Positions 8,290 through 15,517 of a stretch of DNA of 64,000 nucleotides are shown one piece after another. Numbering within the stretch: position 1 is the first letter of the stretch; each line of letters opens with the position of its first letter. The notes under the pieces are model-generated. The model searched no databases, had not been told where the DNA came from, and saw only the letters and a list, made by a program, of their open reading frames with translations. The translations under genes and the position numbers were made by a program. Source of the stretch: Promicromonospora sukumoe (GTDB lineage Bacteria > Actinomycetota > Actinomycetes > Actinomycetales > Cellulomonadaceae); contig NZ_JACGWV010000001.1 in the NCBI RefSeq assembly GCF_014137995.1, forward strand, positions 1,550,001 through 1,614,000. The letters are read 5' to 3'.

Positions 8290-8343
8290 TTGACAGGTCC
8301 GCCCCGGAGCGATGTACTGGTGTCCTATCGAACATGTGTTCGT
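8290..8343 (+). promoter_or_regulatory. SOS promoter with LexA box for imuA'-imuB-dnaE2
   Basis: TCGAACATGTGTTCGT at 8328-8343 agrees with the actinobacterial/Gram-positive LexA box (TCGAAC-N4-GTTCGA type), missing only the last base. A possible -35 TTGACA is at 8290-8295 and, 17 bases on, TGTACT at 8313-8318 could be the -10, which puts the box over the transcription start. The start codon of imuA' is 50 bases downstream. LexA repression and DNA-damage induction are therefore expected. Confidence 0.88.
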
Positions 8344-8393
8344 AAGCGCTCCACCACCGGTCTCTCACCGGCAGGCACCACCGCTGGAGGGAC

Positions 8394-9629
8394 ATGACCG
8401 TCGTAACCATCTCCTCGAAGACCGGCACCGACGCCGGCGACGCCGCCGCCACGAAGCACGCGCAGGCGCTCGCGGCGCTGCGGTCGGCCGAGGCGCGCAC
8501 CGGCGTCCGCAAGCAGGCCACGGCCACGCGCCCCGCCGTCCAGAGCATCCAGACCGTCCGCGCCGACCAGCCCGCCGAGCGCCTCCGCGACCCGAGCGGC
8601 TCGCCGCTCCGCGACCAGTCCCGGGACCAGACCCGGGGCCAGGTCCGCGAACGGTCGGGCGAGTCGTCGTCCGAGCCGCAGCGGGTGCAGGTCCGGGCGC
8701 TGCGGGGCGGGCTCCTGACCGATCCGGTGTCGGTGCCGGCGCCTGTCGAGGTCCGTCCCGCGGAGCTCGCGCCGTCGTCGGGCAGCCGGGTGAGCGGAGC
8801 CGCCGGACCGGGCGAGGGCGCGCGCGTGCTGCCGGTGCACCCGCACCTCGCGGCGCTCCTGCCGGACGGCGGCCTGCGGGCCGGGACCACCGTCGTCGTC
8901 CGGGGCTCGACGTCGCTGCTGCTCACGCTGCTCGCCGAGGCGTCCCGCGACGGGGCCTGGACGGTGCTGGTCGGGTACCCGGCCGCCGGGATGGCCGCCG
9001 CGGCCGACGCCGGGTGCGACCTGAGCCGCACCCTGGTGGTCCCGCTGCCGGCCGGGTCGGGGGTGGACGCGCCCGCCGTGCTCGCCGCGCTGATCGACGG
9101 CATGGACGTGGTCGTCGTCGGGCCGGAGGTGATCCTCCTGGACCAGGACCGCCGTCGCCTCACGGCTCGCGCCCGCGACCGCGGCACGGTCCTGGTCCCC
9201 ACCGCTCCGCTGAGTGCTGGGTATTCGCCCCTCCAACGGCCCTCGACGGGGCGAATGTCCAGCACTCAACGAGGCACGGGGGACTGGGCGGGGGCGCACG
9301 TGGTGCTCGAGGCCACCGCGGGCGGCTGGGCCGGGGTCGACGGCGGGGTGGGCTGGCTGCGGCGTCGGACCCTGCGGGTGCGGCGCACCGGGCGGGGGAG
9401 CGCGGCGCGTCCGGTGCACCTGGACATCGAGGTCCCCGTGTGCCGGGCCGCGGGCACGGAGCGCGGCTGGTCCGAGGGTGACGTGAGCGGCAGCGGCGTG
9501 GCCGGCACCTTGGTGGGTGCGGTCCCGGGTGTGGGTGCGGCGCCGGGCGACGTCGGGCCGCGCGCCGGGGATGCCAGGGCGCAGGACGAAGAAGCCGCGA
9601 GCCGGACGCCGCTGGAGCTGGTGGGATGA
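8394..9629 (+). CDS. imuA': ImuA'-type SOS mutagenesis protein
   Basis: A 411-residue protein that begins the imuA'-imuB-dnaE2 cassette. ImuA' proteins are RecA-like accessory factors that work with ImuB and DnaE2 in error-prone translesion synthesis. The RecA-like core is seen as HLAALLPDGGLRAGTTVVVRG (about 150-170), LLAEASRDGAWTVLVG and the hydrophobic strand MDVVVVGPEVILLDQDRRRL. The C-terminal WLRRRTLRVRRTGRG is typical of actinobacterial homologues. The first 140 residues are an Arg/Gln/Ser-rich, probably disordered extension. Residues about 271-293 come from a palindromic repeat inserted in frame. CTGGAGGG precedes the ATG; the stop overlaps imuB by ATGA. Confidence 0.88.
   Translation: MTVVTISSKTGTDAGDAAATKHAQALAALRSAEARTGVRKQATATRPAVQSIQTVRADQPAERLRDPSGSPLRDQSRDQTRGQVRERSGESSSEPQRVQVRALRGGLLTDPVSVPAPVEVRPAELAPSSGSRVSGAAGPGEGARVLPVHPHLAALLPDGGLRAGTTVVVRGSTSLLLTLLAEASRDGAWTVLVGYPAAGMAAAADAGCDLSRTLVVPLPAGSGVDAPAVLAALIDGMDVVVVGPEVILLDQDRRRLTARARDRGTVLVPTAPLSAGYSPLQRPSTGRMSSTQRGTGDWAGAHVVLEATAGGWAGVDGGVGWLRRRTLRVRRTGRGSAARPVHLDIEVPVCRAAGTERGWSEGDVSGSGVAGTLVGAVPGVGAAPGDVGPRAGDARAQDEEAASRTPLELVG
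9205..9273. repeat. Family-A palindrome inside imuA'
   Basis: A 69-base copy of the CGTTGAGTGCTGG palindrome (arms about 9205-9231 and 9248-9273) lies inside the imuA' coding sequence. It is read without stops as PLSAGYSP...STQRG. The arms differ at three or so positions, more than in the intergenic copies. It sits between VLVPTAP and the conserved GAHVVLEATAGGW segment, a place where a surface loop would tolerate extra residues. Confidence 0.92.
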
Positions 9630-11560
9630 CCTCCCGAAAGGACCGCTCCGGCCGCACCGATCGCACGGGCGGCGTCGATCGCTCCGGCGGAACCGACCGC
9701 ACCGGCGTCCGCGCCGATCGCCCGGAGCGTGCCGCCGGTTCCGGTCGCGCCGGCCGGGCCGGGACGGCGTCCGGGGCCGCGACCCGCACCGCGTGCCTCT
9801 GGGTGCCCGACTGGCCGGTCGTCGCCGCCCTGGTCGTCGCGGGCCTCGGCCCCGAGGTCCCCGCGGCCGTCACGGGCGGCCCCGGCGGCCGCATCGTGGC
9901 GGTGTCCGCCCCCGCGCGCAGCGCCGGGGTGCGCCGCGGCATGCGCCGGCGCGAGGCCCAGGGGCGGTGCCCCGACCTGCAGCTCTGGGCCGCCGACGAC
10001 GCCCGCGACGCCCGCGAGTTCGAGCCCGTCGCCGTCGCGGCCGAGACCGTGGTCTCCGGGCTGGAGATCGCCCGCCCGGGACTGCTCCTGCTGCCGTCGG
10101 GCGGCGCGGCCCGCTACCACGGCTCGGAGCACGACCTGGCGCGCGAGCTGACCGAGCAGGTCGCCGTCCGCACCGGGCACGAGTGCCAGGTCGGGGTCGC
10201 CGACGGCTACCTGGCCGCCGTCCTGGCCGCCCGCGACGACGCCGTCGTACCGCCGGGCGCCTCGCGCGACTACCTCGCGCCCCGCCCGGCCGCGGTGCTC
10301 GTGCACGCCCGGCCCGCCGACCGCGCCCTGACCGAGCTGGTCGACCTGTGGCGCCGCCTCGGCGTGCGCACGCTGGCCGACCTCGCCGCCCTGCCCGACG
10401 CCGCCGTCGCCGCCCGGTTCGGCGACCTCGGCGTCTGGGCGCAGCGCCTCGCCCGCGGGCAGGACGTGCGCCCGCCCGCCCGGCGTCGGCTGGTCGAGGA
10501 CCTGACCGTCGCCGAGGAGCTGGACCCGCCCGCCGACCGGGTCGACGTCGCGACCTTCGCCGCCCGCCGGCTCGCCGAACGCCTGCACGACGACCTGCAC
10601 CGGCGCGGCCTGGCGTGCGGGCGGCTGCGGATCACGGCCCGCGCCGTCGACCCCGTCACGGGCGAGGCCCGCACCCTGGAACGGCTGTGGCGCACCGACG
10701 ACACGCTCGGCGGGCTCTCGGCCGCCCGGATCACGGACCGGGTGCGCTGGCAGCTCGAGGGCTGGCTCACGGCGTCGTCCCTGGGACGGGGCGAGCAGCC
10801 CGCCCCGATCGCGGGCCTGACCCTGGCCGCCGAGGATGTTGCGCCCGCCGGGGCCCTGCAGCCGCGCCTCTGGGGGCCCGGTGCGGGCGAGGACCTGCGC
10901 GCCCGCCGCGCCGTCGAGCGCGTGCAGGCGCTGCTCGGGGGCGACGCCGTGCTCACCGTCCGGCTCCAGGGCGGGCGCGACCCCCGCGACCGCGTCCAGC
11001 TCGTGCCCTACGGCGAGCAGGTCCCGCCCGAGCGCGACCCCGACCGGCCCTGGCCCGGCGCCCTGCCGCCGCCGGCACCGTCGGTCGTGCTGCCCGAGCC
11101 CGTCCCCGCGCGCGTGCTCGACGCCGACGGGCTGCCGGTCGTCGTCGACGTGCGGCTGGCGGTCAGCGGGGACCCGGCCCGCGTGGTCGTGCCGGGGGAA
11201 GGGGGCGGCGACCTCTTCGGCGACGGCGGTTCGGGCGGCGGCGGTGCGTCGGCCAGCCGTTCGTCGGACGACGGTGCGCCGGACGGCATCGTGTCGATCA
11301 CCCGTGCGTCGGTCGTCCGCACCCCTGTCAGCCCGGACGGCACCCCGGACGACGGCGGGGTGTGGGCCGGTCTGGATGCCGCCGTCGTCGACTGGGCCGG
11401 GCCCTGGCCGGTCGCCGAACGGTGGTGGACGTCGCGGGGCAAGCGTCGCGTCTTCCTCCAGGTGGTGGTCGACGGTCCCGCCGGCCGGGACGAGCTCACG
11501 CTCGGCCTGCTGCTCTCGTCGGCGGCAGGGGTCTGGTCCCTGGAGGCCCTCTATGACTAG
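9626..11560 (+). CDS. imuB: ImuB, catalytically dead Y-family polymerase homologue
   Basis: A 644-residue Y-family polymerase-like protein. In ImuB the palm and finger folds remain but the catalytic acids are lost: the first strand reads LWVPDWPVVAALV where active polymerases have a DVDAFF-type motif, and no replacement carboxylates are seen. It is thought to hook ImuA' and DnaE2 to the sliding clamp. Helix-hairpin region and little-finger equivalents follow (LGVRTLADLAALP, about 245-257). The N-terminal 45 residues are a Thr/Arg/Gly/Asp repeat (DRTGGVDRSGGTDRTG). The gene overlaps imuA' by ATGA. Identification rests on order, fold motifs and missing active-site acids. Confidence 0.92.
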   Translation: MTSRKDRSGRTDRTGGVDRSGGTDRTGVRADRPERAAGSGRAGRAGTASGAATRTACLWVPDWPVVAALVVAGLGPEVPAAVTGGPGGRIVAVSAPARSAGVRRGMRRREAQGRCPDLQLWAADDARDAREFEPVAVAAETVVSGLEIARPGLLLLPSGGAARYHGSEHDLARELTEQVAVRTGHECQVGVADGYLAAVLAARDDAVVPPGASRDYLAPRPAAVLVHARPADRALTELVDLWRRLGVRTLADLAALPDAAVAARFGDLGVWAQRLARGQDVRPPARRRLVEDLTVAEELDPPADRVDVATFAARRLAERLHDDLHRRGLACGRLRITARAVDPVTGEARTLERLWRTDDTLGGLSAARITDRVRWQLEGWLTASSLGRGEQPAPIAGLTLAAEDVAPAGALQPRLWGPGAGEDLRARRAVERVQALLGGDAVLTVRLQGGRDPRDRVQLVPYGEQVPPERDPDRPWPGALPPPAPSVVLPEPVPARVLDADGLPVVVDVRLAVSGDPARVVVPGEGGGDLFGDGGSGGGGASASRSSDDGAPDGIVSITRASVVRTPVSPDGTPDDGGVWAGLDAAVVDWAGPWPVAERWWTSRGKRRVFLQVVVDGPAGRDELTLGLLLSSAAGVWSLEALYD

Positions 11561-11605
11561 GCCCTCTGCGACCAGGCAGCGCCGGCCAGGTCGGCAGTCT
11601 GCCTT

Positions 11606-11633
11606 GAGATCGGTCGATCACTGGACCGATCTC
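11606..11633. repeat. Hairpin in the imuB-dnaE2 junction
   Basis: GAGATCGGTC at 11606-11615 pairs exactly with GACCGATCTC at 11624-11633, and looser pairing (GTCGGCA on both sides) extends the structure outward. It lies 46 bases after the imuB stop and directly before the first possible dnaE2 start. It could limit translation or transcription into dnaE2. Confidence 0.65.
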
Positions 11634-11641
11634 GATGCAAG

Positions 11642-14600
11642 GTGCCGACGTCGGAGGAGAGCGCCGACCTCGGCGTCGACACCGGCCGTCGGGACGGCCC
11701 CGTGACCAGGCCCGCAGCGCGAGACCGGCGCGACCAGGAGGTGCCGTACGCCGAGCTGCACGCACACTCCGCGTTCAGCTTCCTGGACGGCGCCTCCCAC
11801 CCTGAGGAGCTCGCCGCCGAGGGTGAGCGCCTCGGCCTGAAGGCGCTCGCGATCACCGACCACGACGGGCTGTACGGCGTGGTGCGGTTCTCGGAGGCCG
11901 CGAAGAAGATCGGGCTGCCCACCGCGTTCGGGGCCGAGCTGCACCTGCCGACGGTCTCGACGGGCACCCGCGGCGTGCCCGTGCTCGACCCGCCCACCGG
12001 TATCCCCGATCCGCGCGCGACCCACCTGCTCGTGCTCGCGCGCGGGCCGCAGGGGTACCGCAACCTGTCGAGCGCGATCGGCACCGCGCACCTGGAGGCC
12101 GGGGTCAAGGGCGCCGCGCACTACACCCTGGAGACCCTGGGCGAGGCAGCGGCAGGCGAGTGGCTGGTCCTCACGGGCTGCCGCAAGGGCGCCGTCCGCC
12201 AGGCCCTGACCTCCCCGTTGAGTGCTGGGTATTCGCCCTCTCAGAACGATTCGACAGGACAAATACCCAGCACTCAACGAGGGGGGAATCGGAGTGATCG
12301 GCTCGCAGCCGGGCGGCGGGAGTTGCAGCGGCTCGTCGATGTGTTCGGGCGGGAGAATGTCGCCGTCGAGATCAGCGCGACCGGGGACCCGCGCGACGCC
12401 GACCTGCACGCCGCCCTCGCCCTGCTCGCCCAGGAGGCGCGCCTGCCGCTCGTCGCCACGACCGCCGCGCACTACGCCCGCCCCCGGGACGCCGACCTCG
12501 CGGGCGCGCTGGCCGCCGTCCGCGCCCGGTCCAGCCTCGACGACCTCGACGGCTGGCTGCCCGGCGCCCCCACCGCCCACCTGCGCAGCGGTGCCGAGAT
12601 GGCGCGCCTGCACCGGCTGCACCCGCAGGCCGTCGCGACGGCCGCCGCGCTGGGCGCCGAGTGCGCGTTCGACCTGAAGCTCATCGCGCCCAACCTGCCG
12701 CCCTACCCCGTCCCGCCCGGGCACGACGAGGCCTCCTGGCTGCGCGAGCTCACCCACCGCGGCGCGACCGGCCGCTACGGGTCCCGGGAGAGCAACCCGA
12801 AGGCGTGGGCGCAGATCGACCACGAGCTGAAGGTCATCACCGACCTCAACTTCCCCGGGTACTTCCTCGTGGTCTACGACCTGGTCGAGTTCTGCCGCAC
12901 CCACGGCATCCTCGCGCAGGGCCGGGGCAGCGCGGCCAACTCCGCGGTCTGCTTCGCGCTGGGCATCACCGCCGTCGACGCCGTCAAGCACAAGCTGCTG
13001 TTCGAGCGCTTCCTCGCGCCCGAGCGCGACGGCCCGCCGGACATCGACATCGACATCGAGTCGGTACGCCGCGAGGAGGTGATCCAGCACGTCTACGAGC
13101 GGTTCGGTCGCACGCACGCGGCGCAGGTCGCCAACGTCATCTCCTACCGGCCGCGGTCCGCGGTGCGCGACGCCGCCCGCGCGCTCGGGTACGACGTCGG
13201 GCAGCAGGACGCCTGGTCCAAGTCCATCGAGCGCTGGGGCACGCTCAAGCCGAGGGCAACCGTCCCGCCGTCGGGCAAGGTGCCGGAAGCGCCGGTCGAG
13301 CGTGTCGAGACCCCGGCAGGGTCTCGACAAACGCGGGTCGAGCTTGTCGAGACCTCGGCAGGGTCTCGACAAGCTCGACCAGCGGCCCCGCAGAACCGGA
13401 CCGCCGCGAAGGACGCGCGCATGACGGCGCTGTGGGGGCCGGGCGAGAACGGGGTCTTCGTCGACGTGCTCGCGCAGGACGTGCGCATACCGGGCCAGCC
13501 CCGGGAGCGCGCCGACGACACCCACGACGTGGTGCCGTTCCGCACGCCGCCGTCGGCCGCGCAGGAGGGGGAGATCCCCGACGACGTGCTCGATCTCGCC
13601 GACCGGATGCTCCGCCTGCCCCGCCACCTGGGCATCCACTCGGGCGGCATGGTGATGTGCGACCGGCCGGTGATCGAGGTCGTGCCCGTGGAGTGGGCCC
13701 GCATGGAGGGGCGCACGGTGCTGCAGTGGGACAAGGAGGACTGCGCCGACGCCGAGCTCGTGAAGTTCGACCTGCTGGGCCTCGGCATGCTGACCGCGAT
13801 CCGGTACGCGTTCGAGTTCATCGAGGAGCAGACCGGCGAGCGGCCCGAGCTGCACGGCCTGCCGCAGGAGGACCCCGCCGTCTACGACCTGCTGTGCGCC
13901 GCCGACACCGTGGGCGTGTTCCAGGTCGAGTCGCGCGCCCAGATGGCGACCCTGCCGCGCCTGCGGCCGCGGACGTTCTACGACATCGTCGTGGAGGTCG
14001 CGCTCATCCGGCCCGGTCCCATCCAGGGCGGGTCGGTGCACCCGTACATCGAGCGGGCGCGCGGCCGGGAGAAGGTCGAGTACCTGCACCCGCTGCTCGA
14101 GAACTCCCTGAGCCGCACCCTCGGCGTGCCCCTGTTCCAGGAGCAGCTCATGCAGATGGCGATCGACGTCGCCGGGTTCTCCGGCAAGGAGGCCGACCAG
14201 CTCCGGCGCGCCATGGGGTCCAAACGGTCCGTCGAGCGCATGGAGGCGCTGCGCGCCCGGCTCTTCGCCGGGATGACGGCGAACGACGTGCCCGGCGACG
14301 TCCAGGAGGAGATCTTCGAGAAGCTCAAGGCCTTCGCCGACTTCGGCTTCCCCGAGTCGCACGCCTACTCCTTCGCGTACCTGGTGTACGCGAGCTCGTG
14401 GCTCAAGGTGTACCACCCGGCCGCGTTCTACGCGGGGCTGCTCGCGGCCCAGCCCATGGGGTTCTACTCGCCGCAGTCCCTGGTCGCCGACGCCCGCCGG
14501 CACGGGGTCCGGGTGCTGCGGCCCTCGGTCGCGGCGTCGCGGGTGCTCTCGTCGGTCGAGCGGATGCCTGTCGCTTCGCTGGTCGAGCCTGTCGAGACCT

Positions 14601-15403
14601 CGTCCGTCGCCGACCTGGTCCACGCTGACCCGACCCTCGTGGTCCGCATGGGGCTGGAGTCCGTGCGCGGCATCGGCAAGGACAAGGCCGAGGAGATCGT
14701 CGCGGCGCGCGACGGCGTCGGGCAGGACGGCGCGGGGTCGGACGGCGTCGGGCCGGGCGTTCCTACGGGGGACGACGGCGTCCCGGCCGGGTTCGCGTCC
14801 CTGCGGGACCTGGTGCAGCGGGTCGAGCTGTCGACGGCGCAGCTCGAGGCGCTCGCGACGGGCGGCGCGCTGGAGCCGTTCGGCGTCGAGCGCCGGGAGG
14901 GGCTGTGGGCCGCGGGCGCGCTGGGCCAGGAGGGGCCGACGACGCTGCCCGGCGTCAGCGTCGGCGTCGAGGCCCCGACCCTGCCCGGGATGAGCGAGGT
15001 CGAGCTGTCGCAGGCCGACGCGTGGGCGACGGGCGTGACACCCGACTCGTACCCGACGCAGCACGTCCGGCCGGGGCTGGAGACGGCGGGCGTGCTCACC
15101 GTCGCCCAGGCGATGGTGACCGAGCCGGGACGCCGGGTCGCCGTCGGCGGCGTGGTGACGCACCGGCAGCGGCCGGGCACCGCCGGGGGCGTGACGTTCC
15201 TGTCCCTGGAGGACGAGACGGGGCTGCTCAACGTGATCTGCACCGTCGGGCTGTGGCAGCGGCTCCGCCGGGTCGCGCGGTCGGCGCAGGCCATGGTGAT
15301 CCGCGGGCGGATCGAGGCCGCCGACGGCGCCGTCAACCTCCTGGCGGAACACCTCGCGCCGCTGTCGCTGGCGGTGCCGGGAAGGTCGCGGGACTTCCGG
15401 TAG
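11642..15403 (+). CDS. dnaE2: DnaE2, error-prone DNA polymerase III alpha subunit, enlarged by repeat-derived insertions
   Basis: A C-family polymerase of 1253 residues; actinobacterial DnaE2 is usually about 150 residues shorter. The PHP domain opens with ELHAHSAFSFLDGASHPEEL, then ITDHDGLYG. The palm has GRGSAANSAVCF (about 426-437) and catalytic acids in PDIDIDIE (Asp467, Asp469). The thumb/finger segment ends in FGFPESHAYSFAYLVYAS, and an OB domain (TFLSLEDETGLLNVICT) lies near the C terminus. Extra length comes from a family-A palindrome at about 192-213, LVE(P/L)VET-type repeat peptides at about 551-580 and 971-987, and a Gly/Asp-rich run near 1022-1042. The start is uncertain: GTG at 11642 or GTG at 11702; neither has a strong ribosome site. 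Confidence 0.92.
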   Translation: MPTSEESADLGVDTGRRDGPVTRPAARDRRDQEVPYAELHAHSAFSFLDGASHPEELAAEGERLGLKALAITDHDGLYGVVRFSEAAKKIGLPTAFGAELHLPTVSTGTRGVPVLDPPTGIPDPRATHLLVLARGPQGYRNLSSAIGTAHLEAGVKGAAHYTLETLGEAAAGEWLVLTGCRKGAVRQALTSPLSAGYSPSQNDSTGQIPSTQRGGNRSDRLAAGRRELQRLVDVFGRENVAVEISATGDPRDADLHAALALLAQEARLPLVATTAAHYARPRDADLAGALAAVRARSSLDDLDGWLPGAPTAHLRSGAEMARLHRLHPQAVATAAALGAECAFDLKLIAPNLPPYPVPPGHDEASWLRELTHRGATGRYGSRESNPKAWAQIDHELKVITDLNFPGYFLVVYDLVEFCRTHGILAQGRGSAANSAVCFALGITAVDAVKHKLLFERFLAPERDGPPDIDIDIESVRREEVIQHVYERFGRTHAAQVANVISYRPRSAVRDAARALGYDVGQQDAWSKSIERWGTLKPRATVPPSGKVPEAPVERVETPAGSRQTRVELVETSAGSRQARPAAPQNRTAAKDARMTALWGPGENGVFVDVLAQDVRIPGQPRERADDTHDVVPFRTPPSAAQEGEIPDDVLDLADRMLRLPRHLGIHSGGMVMCDRPVIEVVPVEWARMEGRTVLQWDKEDCADAELVKFDLLGLGMLTAIRYAFEFIEEQTGERPELHGLPQEDPAVYDLLCAADTVGVFQVESRAQMATLPRLRPRTFYDIVVEVALIRPGPIQGGSVHPYIERARGREKVEYLHPLLENSLSRTLGVPLFQEQLMQMAIDVAGFSGKEADQLRRAMGSKRSVERMEALRARLFAGMTANDVPGDVQEEIFEKLKAFADFGFPESHAYSFAYLVYASSWLKVYHPAAFYAGLLAAQPMGFYSPQSLVADARRHGVRVLRPSVAASRVLSSVERMPVASLVEPVETSSVADLVHADPTLVVRMGLESVRGIGKDKAEEIVAARDGVGQDGAGSDGVGPGVPTGDDGVPAGFASLRDLVQRVELSTAQLEALATGGALEPFGVERREGLWAAGALGQEGPTTLPGVSVGVEAPTLPGMSEVELSQADAWATGVTPDSYPTQHVRPGLETAGVLTVAQAMVTEPGRRVAVGGVVTHRQRPGTAGGVTFLSLEDETGLLNVICTVGLWQRLRRVARSAQAMVIRGRIEAADGAVNLLAEHLAPLSLAVPGRSRDFR
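12216..12280. repeat. Family-A palindrome inside dnaE2
   Basis: Arms CGTTGAGTGCTGGGTATT (12216-12233) and its exact complement (12262-12279) flank a 28-base centre. It is read in frame as PLSAGYSPSQ...PSTQRG, in the same orientation and frame as the copy in imuA'. It lies just after the PHP-domain segment LTGCRKGAVRQAL, before RELQRLVDVFGRENVAVE, where normal family members have a short link. Confidence 0.93.
13294..13380. repeat. Two tandem TCGAG-type palindromes inside dnaE2
   Basis: The second unit has perfect 19-base arms, GGTCGAGCTTGTCGAGACC at 13336-13354 and its complement at 13362-13380, with a 7-base loop. The first unit (13294-13335) is a diverged copy sharing GTGTCGAGACC and GGGTCTCGACAA. 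They are translated as VERVETPAGSRQ and VELVETSAGSRQ. This TCGAG palindrome family is different from family A. Confidence 0.88.
14554..14601. repeat. Further TCGAG-type repeat inside dnaE2
   Basis: GGTCGAGCCTGTCGAGACC at 14581-14599 is one arm of the same repeat family as at 13294-13380, and GGTCGAGCGGATGCCTGTC at 14554-14572 is a related but diverged arm. The reading frame gives SLVEPVETSS. The insertion separates ASRVLSS from the conserved RMGLESVRGIG helix-hairpin-helix segment. Confidence 0.75.
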
Positions 15404-15435
15404 GCCGGGCGGGCCGGGGGGAAGGGCATACGCAG

Positions 15436-15486
15436 CGGGGTGGGTAACCCAGAGGTAGCAGTGCTAGCTCTCCGTTACCCACCCCG
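15436..15486. terminator. Palindrome between convergent dnaE2 and kinase genes
   Basis: Arms of 25 bases at 15436-15460 and 15462-15486, both containing CGGGGTGGGTAAC and TAGCA when read in the same sense, with three mismatched positions between. It stands 33 bases after the dnaE2 stop and 32 bases from the kinase stop, consistent with a bidirectional terminator. Confidence 0.72.
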
Positions 15487-15517
15487 CCGTAAGCACGTTG
15501 CCCCGCGCCCGCGCGCG

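Noticed and set aside
11642..15403. dnaE2 as a broken gene because of its odd insertions
   Set aside because: The frame is open throughout, the catalytic residues are present, and all insertions keep the frame; a pseudogene is not supported by the sequence.
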